NCBI GenBank assembly: GCA_016713925.1
Contig: JADJOH010000004.1
Span: 1-64,000 of the forward strand
Length of the DNA: 64,000 nucleotides
Reading direction: 5' to 3'
Source of the DNA: Bacteroidota bacterium
GTDB taxonomy: Bacteria > Bacteroidota > Bacteroidia > AKYH767-A > OLB10
The notes under the pieces were generated by a model that ran no database searches, was not told where the DNA came from, and saw only the letters and a program-made list of their open reading frames with translations. This document shows positions 25,714 to 33,822 of the stretch, one piece after another (the stretch's first letter is position 1; every line of letters begins with the position of its first letter). A program made the position numbers and the translations under genes.

Positions 25714-26328
25714 TTAGTGTTTTATAATTGCATTTACTTCAGGGCTCCAATCGTTAACATATCCTCGAGATACAGCTAATCGAATTGTTTTTTTATAATG
25801 ATGGCTACGGTTTCCTATATGAAAATCTTTGGCATGGAAAGCAATTTGCATGCTCACAGTAGGTCTGTCCACATAATTGGGCATGTTGTTACTGGTGATG
25901 GTTCCCGTACCTGAACTTCTGAAAAAGCTCAATTCAAGACGATACGGCTTTGTGTATCCGTTGAAGTGCAAGGTACCATTCACCACACATGGCCTTGAAC
26001 TATTATTATTAATACTGATGATATCCGCGGGGCTTAGCTGACCATCAAAAACGAAATACGTTTTGGACAGATCATTTAACCAATCGTCCAGCGTATCGTT
26101 TCCAATTTTAAATTTACTAAAATCAACCTGTAGTAAAAACTCTCCGGTGATATTATTCTTAAATATAAATGCTGAATTGCTTATTCTGTAACAATCCACT
26201 TTATTGTAACAGGTTTCTACAAAAGCGTTAGAAGGGACCACGTTTTGAGCGAAAGCCGAATGGTTTATTGATAGGATCAACCCGATGATCCATAATTTCA
26301 ACAATGGTAAAATAAATTTTGTTTTCAT
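25714..26328 (-). CDS. YceI-like secreted lipid-binding protein
   Basis: 204 residues from the ATG at 26328, which begins a signal peptide (LPLLKLWIIGLILSINHSAF). The remainder is beta-rich: RISNSAFIFKNNITGEFLLQ, VDFSKFKIGNDTLDDWL, FVFDGQLSPADIISI, VNGTLHFNGYTKPYRLEL and SMQIAFHAKDFHIG near the end. The pattern of alternate strands with NGTL-x-x-x-G in the middle is that of YceI beta-barrel proteins, which bind isoprenoid-like lipids in the periplasm. It ends 13 bases before icd and shares its direction, so they may be transcribed together. Family call moderate. Confidence 0.65.
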   Translation of the reverse strand: MKTKFILPLLKLWIIGLILSINHSAFAQNVVPSNAFVETCYNKVDCYRISNSAFIFKNNITGEFLLQVDFSKFKIGNDTLDDWLNDLSKTYFVFDGQLSPADIISINNNSSRPCVVNGTLHFNGYTKPYRLELSFFRSSGTGTITSNNMPNYVDRPTVSMQIAFHAKDFHIGNRSHHYKKTIRLAVSRGYVNDWSPEVNAIIKH

Positions 26329-26358
26329 ATTAATTTGCCTGGTTGCCTTGATAAACAC

Positions 26359-26707
26359 GCGAATACTGCATTTGTTTATTTCAATCGGAATCCCCGGTTT
26401 CTATTGACCCGGGCTTTTCACCTTCCGATAACTTACATGTAGGTGCCCAAGAATTTCCGTGCAAAATTGAAGAAAAATATTTATAACTTTTTATTTATAT
26501 TTATAATGTAATCTATAAAATATTTTAATGAAATAGCAATGTGGCTTAAATATATGCACGTGCGTTTTTCGATTGGTCACGATCTGTTGCTACACGCCCT
26601 GTTTCTGTTTCCCGCTTTGTCTCTACGGCCTGTGGCTACATCCTCGCTCTGTTTCTGTTTCTCGCTCTGTTTCTGTCCCTCGCTCTGTTTCTGTTTCCCG
26701 CTCTGTA
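26359..26707. other. Intergenic stretch with CGCTCTGTTTCTG tandem repeats
   Basis: 26359-26540 is AT-rich and holds the presumed promoter of the YceI-like gene. From about 26590 to 26707 the text CTCGCTCTGTTTCTG recurs four to five times with an 18 to 20-base period. The open frame across it is repeat-derived and not a gene. The same CCCGCTCTGTTTCT occurs at 28003. Confidence 0.6.
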
Positions 26708-27574
26708 TCACTTTCTCATTTCCTCTCCGGCGAAACTACTGTCTAAATACTTCTGCACGGTGGTATTAAACAGGTCCGGATTGTTCATAGTGACATAGTG
26801 GCTTTCTCCAGCCAGAATAGAAAGGTTGGCACGAGGGATATTCCTGTAAATATAAACGGTGTGTTCTTCCTGTATAATATCCCTGTCGGTTGACATCACC
26901 AATACGGGGCACTTGATCTTTTGTAAATCACCTGCAGAGATTTGTGGTTGAAATTCCATCATACGGTTGCGCTGTTGCAAAATTTTCCAGTTTTGAGTAC
27001 TGTCCTTTTTTAAAAGCATCTCGTCCGCTTGCCTTCTATCACGTTTCACCTCGTTCAGGAAAGAAGGATAAAGTGCCAGAGTATCCGGAGTGAGATTTGC
27101 AGCAAAGGCAACAATCTTCTTTACTTTCTCCGGATAATAAATGCCCATCAACAATGCAATAATTCCACCGTCGCTCCGACCTACAACATAAGCCGAATCA
27201 ATTTTCAAATGCGTCAATATATCGTTGACATCTTTTGTGATTTGCATGTACGTCAGGCTGTCGCTTCCCAATTCACTATTTCCTCTTCCTCGGCAGTCCA
27301 TCACTATTACCTTGTATTTCCTTGCAAAGAATTTGATCTGTGGCTTCATATAACCAATATTTCCACCATTGCCATGAATGAGTACCAGCGGTTCCCCTTG
27401 TCCGTATACTTCAAAATATTGTTTAGCGCCATTGAGGAGGAGAGATTGACCATGCGAGGGATTGTTCCCGTACAACGGTTCATTGGACAGGGACTGAGAC
27501 TTAGCAAAAGAAGGAATTAACAAAATGGCAGTCAGAAGAATTACCTTGTAAATCGGGAAATATCTCATTTTCAT
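26708..27574 (-). CDS. Alpha/beta hydrolase, secreted or lipid-anchored
   Basis: 288 residues with signal peptide (YKVILLTAILLIPSFAKSQ). Fold motifs: LVLIHGNGGNIGYMKPQI (oxyanion HG), YKVIVMDCRGRGNSELGSD, the nucleophile elbow VVGRSDGGIIALLMG (Ser in GRSDGG), CPVLVMSTDRDIIQEEHT with the acid, and SILAGESHYVTMNNP with the catalytic His. The triad is complete. Substrate unknown; likely an esterase or lactonase acting outside the inner membrane. Monocistronic. Confidence 0.88.
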   Translation of the reverse strand: MKMRYFPIYKVILLTAILLIPSFAKSQSLSNEPLYGNNPSHGQSLLLNGAKQYFEVYGQGEPLVLIHGNGGNIGYMKPQIKFFARKYKVIVMDCRGRGNSELGSDSLTYMQITKDVNDILTHLKIDSAYVVGRSDGGIIALLMGIYYPEKVKKIVAFAANLTPDTLALYPSFLNEVKRDRRQADEMLLKKDSTQNWKILQQRNRMMEFQPQISAGDLQKIKCPVLVMSTDRDIIQEEHTVYIYRNIPRANLSILAGESHYVTMNNPDLFNTTVQKYLDSSFAGEEMRK

Positions 27575-27575
27575 T

Positions 27576-27855
27576 TTATAGTTTTTGTGAAAATAAGGAA
27601 GATATGAATATCATCAGAAATGCCTCCAACCTAACGTTTCTTTCGCTCCGCCCCGTTAAAATTATCCACCTTTCCATCGACATAAACAAAAGCATATCTC
27701 CCTCCTTATCACTCCAAACATCGAGGGTATAAATCTCCCCGCTGCGGCATCAAAGCATCCGGTCCGTAATGGGAACATCTTTTAAAAATATCTTTGAGAA
27801 CAAGCAACGAAACAGCAACAAATCCATCGTCATCCAGTGTATGTGGATTTTTCAT
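27576..27855 (-). pseudogene. Possible small degenerate gene
   Basis: From an ATG at 27855 the frame gives MKNPHTLDDDGFVAVSLLVL, IFKRCSHYGPDALMP and stops; one base over it continues TLDVWSDKEGDMLLFMSMER to a stop at 27576. Together about 93 codons. The two halves join smoothly, so a frameshifted small gene is plausible. No family recognised. Confidence 0.35.
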
Positions 27856-27962
27856 TTTCGTAATTTTTATGAATAATGAATTGATTATTTCCTGTCTCCC
27901 ATTATCTGCCGGAAGTATTTACCTTCTGCAAAACTGTTTCTAAATTAAGAAATAAAAGTCAA

Positions 27963-28000
27963 CTGTAGTAAGGACAGGTCGCGACCTGTCCTTACTACAG
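27963..28000. terminator. 38-bp perfect palindrome at the end of the cyclase gene
   Basis: The half-site CTGTAGTAAGGACAGGTCG is followed at once by its exact reverse complement. It contains the stop codon of the cyclase gene and, on the minus strand, is followed by TTGACTTTTATTTCTT. A strong terminator hairpin is likely. Its core GACAGGTCGCGACCTGTC is shared with 23657-23674. Confidence 0.65.
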
Positions 28001-29854
28001 CCCCGCTCTGTTTCTTCCCTCCACAAAGTACATATCTATCTCACCCTTATTCTTCGCTTCTATTTTCCCGCGATGAACACAATGGAATTTATCTTTCACC
28101 CATGCATAGGTACTGCTGCTGATGTTTACTTTTCCCGCTTCACCGGAAGATTCTATGCGCGAGGCAAGGTTGACCGTATCTCCCCAAATATCATAAGCGA
28201 ATTTTTTAACGCCTACAATTCCGGCTACAACCGTTCCGGTATGAATGCCTATTCGTATTTCGAAACCTTCTTTGTTTTCCTGCTTTCGTTGCTGCAGATG
28301 GTTTTTCATAAACTGCTGTATTTCCAATGCCGCACTCACAACATCTGTCGCATGTGTAGTGTTGGCCACCGGTAATCCTCCTGCACACATGTACGCATCA
28401 CCAATGGTTTTAATTTTTTCGATATTGTATTTGGTAATGATATTATCAAAGGCTTTGAAACAGGTATGGATCTCTGCTACTAATTCCGCCGGAGTGAGTC
28501 GTTCTGAAATTTGCGTAAAGCCTTTGAAATCCGTGAACATGACCGTAACCTGATCAAACTGGCGGGCATCGGCACTACCCTTCGTTTTTAGTTCCTGAGC
28601 TACTTCTGACGGTAAAATGTTCAACAACAGTTCTTCGCTACGTGCTTTTTCTTTCGAAATTTTATTCCGCTGACGATAAACTATCAATAAAAAGAAAGAC
28701 GTTCCTATCAATCCGCCGGCGATGGCATTGCGGATATTTTTCTGAATAGCATCCTTCTTTTCCTGCTCGAGTCTGGCGGTCGCTTCCTTCTTTTCAAATT
28801 CATATTGCATCGCCGACTGTAAAATCTTATCGTTATTGTCGGAAGTGAAAAGTGAGTCATCGCTGGCTTTGTAAATTTTTAAATAGGCCAACGCTTGCTT
28901 ATAATTGCCTCTGTACTCTTCCAATTCAATCAAGGAAGTATATACTGTTGCCAATTGAATCTTATCACCCAGCATCTCAATTTTAGTCAATGCGCTGTCA
29001 AGAATTGACCTTGCTTCATTCAGGGCAGCCTCCTTATTACCACGATACAAACTATCCAGAAGTTTTTGATTGTTTTGCGTTACAATATGCAAGATCGCAG
29101 TTCCTATATAGGCATAACTATTCGCCATCACGCTTTCATCGCCCAAATCTCTTGCTGCATCCAGTGCCTGTTGACTATATTTCAAGGCTTCCTCATAATT
29201 CTTCATGCCGATATAAACTCCGGCGATACTTACCTCGGAATGGGGAATCAAAGCGACACGGTTTTTCTTTTTATAAATATTCAAAGCCTGTAATTGAAAA
29301 TCGAGGGCCCTCTCAAGGTCATTGCGATTATAATAGATGACACCGATATTTCCCAGGTTAGCGGCTTCAAAATCGCCTCCCGGAAAATGCTTTCTGTTAA
29401 TGTCAAGGGCCTTTAAAAAATATTCCAGTGCCTTCTCTTCCTTACCCTGATAAGCATACACCGCACCAATATTACTCAGTGTCCCGGCCAACTTTCCAAG
29501 ATCTCCCGCCTTTTCAAAATACTTCCTCGCATTCAGATAATCATCCAGACTTTCCGGCAGCATAGACATATTGAGATAATTAGCACCTCTGAAATAATAG
29601 GAGTTGCCAATCCCTTTTTCCCAATTGATTTGTTTCGCCAGTTCAATGGCCTTAGTGCCATAGATAAGTCCGGAATCGGGCAGAATAGTACTATACGAAT
29701 AGGAGATCTGCGCCATCAGAAATACCTTGTGGGTATCCACGCTGGCTTTGGGAAGCTCGCCTAGCAATGAATCCAACCGGTTCCGGCCATAACTTTGTGC
29801 AACTAAATTGGCGGCAGAAGAAATTAAAATAATAAATGCTAAAAGACTTTTCAT
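27995..29854 (-). CDS. TPR-repeat adenylate/guanylate cyclase, membrane-bound
   Basis: 619 residues from the ATG at 29854, which begins a signal peptide (LLAFIILISSAANLVAQ). Periplasmic TPR repeats follow (about residues 80-330, e.g. AGTLSNIGAVYAYQGKEEKA and AANLGNIGVIYYNRND), then one membrane span (AIAGGLIGTSFFLLIVYRQ) and a cytosolic class III cyclase domain: VTVMFTDFKGFTQISERLTP with the first metal Asp, KIKTIGDAYMCAGGLP with the second, and IRIGIHTGTVVAGIVG with VNLASRIESSG. ILPSEVAQELK before the domain is the usual linker. Makes cAMP or cGMP in response to an unknown outside signal. Substrate choice not determined. Confidence 0.9.
   Translation of the reverse strand: MKSLLAFIILISSAANLVAQSYGRNRLDSLLGELPKASVDTHKVFLMAQISYSYSTILPDSGLIYGTKAIELAKQINWEKGIGNSYYFRGANYLNMSMLPESLDDYLNARKYFEKAGDLGKLAGTLSNIGAVYAYQGKEEKALEYFLKALDINRKHFPGGDFEAANLGNIGVIYYNRNDLERALDFQLQALNIYKKKNRVALIPHSEVSIAGVYIGMKNYEEALKYSQQALDAARDLGDESVMANSYAYIGTAILHIVTQNNQKLLDSLYRGNKEAALNEARSILDSALTKIEMLGDKIQLATVYTSLIELEEYRGNYKQALAYLKIYKASDDSLFTSDNNDKILQSAMQYEFEKKEATARLEQEKKDAIQKNIRNAIAGGLIGTSFFLLIVYRQRNKISKEKARSEELLLNILPSEVAQELKTKGSADARQFDQVTVMFTDFKGFTQISERLTPAELVAEIHTCFKAFDNIITKYNIEKIKTIGDAYMCAGGLPVANTTHATDVVSAALEIQQFMKNHLQQRKQENKEGFEIRIGIHTGTVVAGIVGVKKFAYDIWGDTVNLASRIESSGEAGKVNISSSTYAWVKDKFHCVHRGKIEAKNKGEIDMYFVEGRNRAGL
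27998..28010. repeat. Copy of the CGCTCTGTTTCT motif
   Basis: CCCCGCTCTGTTTCT overlaps the last codons of the cyclase gene and repeats the motif of 26590-26707. Confidence 0.3.
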
Positions 29855-29938
29855 GGTGCAATCGTTTTTTTGTTGCTTGCTTACTAAAGTAGAACTCGCC
29901 ACTAAAGATAGCGCGCATTTTTGCAGCATTCTAAACAA

Positions 29939-30306
29939 GTCCTATACTTATGAATTTCTCAGCATATACTCGATCTTCTTCCCCAGCTTAGAATCGTTAT
30001 TGGGGTAGGTTTCCATCACTGCAAAATATAGTATAGTCAAAAATATTAAAAAAAGTGAATTCCAAGTCATTCCTTTCAAATTTTCCATTAAAAATAGGGT
30101 CTGCTTCTCCTTATCACTTCCCCACACTATTCCCAACAAAGTTCAAAATTTCGGACATAGGCATCGACTTCGGAGACCGGCAAATTAGCCCATTTGTAGT
30201 ATCGGATTTCGGATTTTCGCACCTGCTTGCCTGCCGTCAGGTTTCGTATTTTCGCAAATATTCGCATTTCGTAATAACCAATTAAATCTACATCTGCCCA
30301 AGATCT
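29939..30306. other. Intergenic stretch with TTCGCATTTCG repeats
   Basis: 30170-30280 holds repeat text ATTTCGGATTTTCGCAC, CCTGCCGTCAGG and TTCGCAAATATTCGCATTTCG, related to repeats at 44.3 and 53.6-53.9 kb. A possible small gene is listed separately (29948-30088). Confidence 0.5.
29948..30088 (-). CDS. Possible small membrane protein
   Basis: 46 codons: MENLKGMTWNSLFLIFLTIL then YFAVMETYPNNDSKLGKK. One membrane span with polar tail. No homolog recognised; may be by chance, but the hydrophobic pattern is coherent. Confidence 0.3.
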   Translation of the reverse strand: MENLKGMTWNSLFLIFLTILYFAVMETYPNNDSKLGKKIEYMLRNS

Positions 30307-30981
30307 CTACCTCATGGATTTTAAAATTTTTCTTGCTTCCTTCGCTTTAATCCACCCTTTTATTTGAGCTATCCGGTTTAAATCTTCCCGGGCTGCTTCA
30401 AAATTATTATTTTTAATATACGCCAATCCGCGTAACCAGGTAGCATCTCTTTGCAAGGATCCGGTTGGATAATTAACCACTTCTGTAAAATTTACAATAG
30501 CATCGTTGTAATTTTGCTGTTGCATCTCCACAATGCCTTTATAAAAATAAATATTCATGAGAGCCATGGTGTCGTTTACTGCAGTTGTAGCAAAAGCATC
30601 GTCTAATTGCAACTCGGCTGCATCCCATTGCCCGTTATTGATGGCCTTTTGTATTTCCACCAGTTGCTGGGACAAGTCGGTATTCCTCACCGTAAAATTA
30701 TAGTCAGACACAACTGTTGATAAGGAATTATCCGCCAACCGTTGTGTATCCGGTAGACCTATATTTATATAAATAAAATAAGAAGAAACTGCAATTAATA
30801 AAATAGCAGCGGCCATCCACCACTTGACATGCTGCTTTCGGAAGTCATGCTGAATGACTTTCCCTTCACGATGAATACCATTTTTTCGCAATAGATCTAT
30901 CACCCTTTCAGTTTCTATCAATTCAAAAGCCTTGTAGAGATGTTGCTCTTCGCGTTTATCATCCGGAAATAATGTCTCCAT
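30307..30981 (-). CDS. TPR protein with one membrane span, probable sigma regulator
   Basis: 224 residues. Cytosolic N-terminus of about 55 residues (EQHLYKAFELIETERVIDLL), one membrane span (WWMAAAILLIAVSSYFIYI), then periplasmic TPR units (AAELQLDDAFATTAVND, IYFYKGIVEMQQQNYNDAIV and LRGLAYIKNNNFEAAREDL). It follows the sigma factor gene by 22 bases in the same direction. Membrane TPR proteins in this position of Bacteroidota sigma operons are thought to act as anti-sigma or sensor partners. That role is inferred from context. Confidence 0.75.
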   Translation of the reverse strand: METLFPDDKREEQHLYKAFELIETERVIDLLRKNGIHREGKVIQHDFRKQHVKWWMAAAILLIAVSSYFIYINIGLPDTQRLADNSLSTVVSDYNFTVRNTDLSQQLVEIQKAINNGQWDAAELQLDDAFATTAVNDTMALMNIYFYKGIVEMQQQNYNDAIVNFTEVVNYPTGSLQRDATWLRGLAYIKNNNFEAAREDLNRIAQIKGWIKAKEARKILKSMR

Positions 30982-31002
30982 TTGTATAATTGATTTAAAT
31001 TG

Positions 31003-31608
31003 TTAACTCAACAGGGTTCTTAATTTTTTCCGGCATTCCGCTACTTTTGTTTTTACAGATGCCTCATTGACGAACTTATCATCTCCTCGTTGAAACCTGC
31101 TTTCGGCGATGGTTCTTAATGTCATTTTTAAATAATAATGCCAGTTTAATAATTCATAACAGTCTTTTCCGATATTCAACAAGGCACGTTTCAGGTTTTG
31201 CACACGTTCCATATTCAGGCTGGTGTCATCCGTTTCATCTGTAAGCACTTGTTCCTGACTTTCCACTGATACTTCATCATATCGGGTTTCCTTTTCACGC
31301 CATCTCAGATAATTATTCCTTGCATCAATGGTAAAGAGCGCCGCCATGTTTCCATACTGAATTTTCCCTATAAGAAGATTCTTTCTGAATTTCATGAGCG
31401 TTTCCAGTGTAATATCATACGCGACATCATTTCCTGCGCCCATCTTCCGCACAAGAAATGACCTGCACATTTCAAAATGCGACTTGAAAATAATTTCAAA
31501 TAACATTTCATCACCCCTACGCAATTTTTCAAGATGTTCATTAAACGCATCAGGAGACAATCCAAAATTCTTTTTTGCATCGTATCGCTGATCACTGGTA
31601 GAATCCAT
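31003..31608 (-). CDS. ECF-like RNA polymerase sigma factor
   Basis: 201 residues. Region 2 at 25-100 (EHLEKLRRGDEMLFEIIFKS, AYDITLETLMKFRKNLL, NMAALFTIDARNNYLRWREK) and a less typical region 4 at 140-195 (RALLNIGKDCYELLNWHYYL, LRTIAESRF, SVKTKVAECRKKLRTLL). Sequence is far from the copper operon sigma factor. It heads a two-gene operon with the TPR membrane protein and is divergent from the T9SS protein at 31932. Confidence 0.8.
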   Translation of the reverse strand: MDSTSDQRYDAKKNFGLSPDAFNEHLEKLRRGDEMLFEIIFKSHFEMCRSFLVRKMGAGNDVAYDITLETLMKFRKNLLIGKIQYGNMAALFTIDARNNYLRWREKETRYDEVSVESQEQVLTDETDDTSLNMERVQNLKRALLNIGKDCYELLNWHYYLKMTLRTIAESRFQRGDDKFVNEASVKTKVAECRKKLRTLLS

Positions 31609-31931
31609 AAGGGGGAGTTAAGTAAGGCAAAGTTGAAAAATTTATTTCGAGGAAGGCGAATTATTTCCCTTAAAATCGATTTCCGATCAAAATGCATTGA
31701 CAATACATGAAGGAAGCAATAGTAAGGATGAAAAATAAAATAAAAGTAAAGCTGTAAATTAATAGACTGTTATACAATTGTTTAAGAGAATATATAATGT
31801 TATTTTATTTAGCATCACTTACCATTTAATAACGCTGCAATTATAGGGGTAACCGGTTAATACTATTCGAATATCAAAATCATCAATTAAAGATTCAGAA
31901 AACAAACAATTAAAAATATCAAACAAACAAA
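31609..31931. promoter_or_regulatory. Divergent promoter region between the sigma operon and the T9SS protein
   Basis: 323 bp, very AT-rich (TTATACAATTG, GAATATATAATG). TTCAACTTTGCC upstream of the sigma gene is a weak -7 box. No repeat of the sigma's own recognition site could be confirmed. Confidence 0.35.
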
Positions 31932-33488
31932 ATGAAAAAGTTAATCTATTCACTTGTACTGCTGATGAGCAGTCATATGATTTCACAAGCGCAGCCCGGC
32001 ATTCAGTGGCAAAAGAACTATGGTGGCAACAACGCCGATCGTGCGATGTCAACAAAACAAACTACCGATGGTGGATACATCGTTGCCGGATATACCCTAT
32101 CCAACAATGGTGATGTAACCGGTTATCGCGGTGGCGAAGATTATTGGGTATTAAAACTCAACAGTGCAGGTACGATTCAATGGAAAAGGACCTTTGGCGG
32201 AAGTGGTGACGACCGTTGTTATGCTGTTCAGCAAACTGCCGATGGCGGGTACATCCTCGCCGGGACTTCTAATTCTTCCGATGGTCAGGTAACCAACGCA
32301 AAGGGTGGTTTCGATATGTGGATTGTAAAATTGAATTCCAGCGGAACAATTACATGGAAAAAGAATCTTGGTGGATCTGATGATGATGCAGCATATTCTA
32401 TTGATGAACTCGCTGCAGGCGGATACGTAGTGGCAGGTGAGTCAAAATCGTCAACCGGTGATATTGATAACAACAAAGGCGGATATGACTACTGGATCAC
32501 CAAACTTTCAGCAACGGGAAATCTTGTCTGGGAGAAAAATTACGGTGGATCTGCTGATGAAAGTGCGAAGAGTGTACAGGAATGTTCCGATGGCAGTATT
32601 ATCGTTGCAGGAGAAACGACATCTAACGACTACGATATAACGAATAACAATGGCGGTTATGATTTCTGGGTGCTTCGTCTTCGCCCGAATGGTAATGTTC
32701 GCTGGAAAAATACGTATGGTGGAACGGCCAACGATAACGCCTATTCGATAACGCAAATCTCCAATGGAAATTTTGTAGTAGTTGGAGAAACTGAATCAAA
32801 TAATGGTCATGTTCCCGACAATGCCGGTGGTGATGATTTCTGGGTGATGACCCTGAGAGGCAGTGGAAGTGTGCTCTGGTCAAAAACATATGGCGGAGAA
32901 GCGAATGACAATGCTCGTTTTGTAAGAGAAACAACAGACGGCGCTGTGGTTGTTGTGGGTAAAACAGAGTCAGACGGCGGAGATGTGACCGGTCATAAAG
33001 GGGGACATGATTTCTGGGTTATTAAAGTCATAAAATCGACCGGCAATCTGGACTGGGAAAAAAGTCTGGGAGGTTTTGACAACGATTTCGGATACGGAAT
33101 TGATGTTACTGCTGATGGATCACAAGTGGTGGTTGGTGATTCCGAGTCGGATGATGGTGACCTGAATAATAACAAAGGAAATGCTGATTATTGGATCGTA
33201 AAGCTTACCGCCTCCGGTCAGCGTCTGCAGTCATCAGATGAATCCACATCGATTTCCGCTTTATCCGCTTATCCTAATCCTGCAACATCCCTGGTAAATA
33301 TTTCTGCAGATGGGGTAAACATCCAGCAAATCAATGTGGTTTCTCTCGAAGGTAAGATGATCACAACGGTGATGCCCAATACCGCTTACTATCAATTTGA
33401 TATTTCTGCATTTCCTAAAGGAATCTACCTGTTGCAGGCAGTTCTTGAAGATGGAATGGAGAAGTTCACAAAATTGATTGTGGAATAA
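31932..33488 (+). CDS. T9SS repeat protein (surface beta-propeller-like)
   Basis: 518 residues with signal peptide (LIYSLVLLMSSHMISQAQ). Seven repeats of about 58 residues run from 25 to 425, each with YGG-x-x-x-D, a TTDGGYIVAGYTLSNNGDV-like part and GG-x-DYWVLKLNSAG. Repeats of this type form propellers in surface proteins. The end is a T9SS type A sorting domain: AYPNPATSLVNISADG, VVSLEGKMITTV, FPKGIYLLQAVLEDG and KFTKLIVE. A related protein with a different repeat number is at 49030. It is divergent from the sigma operon and upstream of the S8 and CHAT protease genes; a terminator separates it from them. Confidence 0.88.
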   Translation: MKKLIYSLVLLMSSHMISQAQPGIQWQKNYGGNNADRAMSTKQTTDGGYIVAGYTLSNNGDVTGYRGGEDYWVLKLNSAGTIQWKRTFGGSGDDRCYAVQQTADGGYILAGTSNSSDGQVTNAKGGFDMWIVKLNSSGTITWKKNLGGSDDDAAYSIDELAAGGYVVAGESKSSTGDIDNNKGGYDYWITKLSATGNLVWEKNYGGSADESAKSVQECSDGSIIVAGETTSNDYDITNNNGGYDFWVLRLRPNGNVRWKNTYGGTANDNAYSITQISNGNFVVVGETESNNGHVPDNAGGDDFWVMTLRGSGSVLWSKTYGGEANDNARFVRETTDGAVVVVGKTESDGGDVTGHKGGHDFWVIKVIKSTGNLDWEKSLGGFDNDFGYGIDVTADGSQVVVGDSESDDGDLNNNKGNADYWIVKLTASGQRLQSSDESTSISALSAYPNPATSLVNISADGVNIQQINVVSLEGKMITTVMPNTAYYQFDISAFPKGIYLLQAVLEDGMEKFTKLIVE

Positions 33489-33822
33489 AATAATTCAGGA
33501 ATTAAAAAGAGATCGTTTCTGACTAAACTCAGAGGCGATCTCTTTGTTATAACAAGATGAACATTGACCCATTAAAACTCTTGACCTTACAGTTTAAGTT
33601 TAAGATTAATATGGGAAAATAAATTCATATCTCACTCAACTCCAGATCTAAAGCTTGTTGATTAGTACATCTGCTTAAAGAAAGTGCCGGAAAATAATTC
33701 ACTGCCATCCTCCTAAAATTCAAACAATGAATTTTTATTAAGTCAAAAATACAACTGAAATTCAAATGTTATATTTAGATTATCGCTCTTGCATGAAGCA
33801 CCAAAAATCACTAAATTGCACT
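33489..33822. other. Intergenic stretch before the S8 peptidase gene
   Basis: Apart from the terminator (33506-33546) this is AT-rich without recognisable genes or repeats. Upstream in-frame ATGs (33766, 33793) precede the chosen start of the peptidase. Confidence 0.4.
33506..33546 (+). terminator. Rho-independent terminator after the T9SS repeat gene
   Basis: AAAGAGATCGTTTCTGA and TCAGAGGCGATCTCTTT form a stem with a 6-base loop, 18 bases after the stop codon, ending in a T-rich tail. Confidence 0.75.

Noticed and set aside
26539..26769. 76-codon open frame with LCFCFSLCFC text
   Set aside because: Produced by the CGCTCTGTTTCTG tandem repeat; it also overlaps the end of the hydrolase gene.
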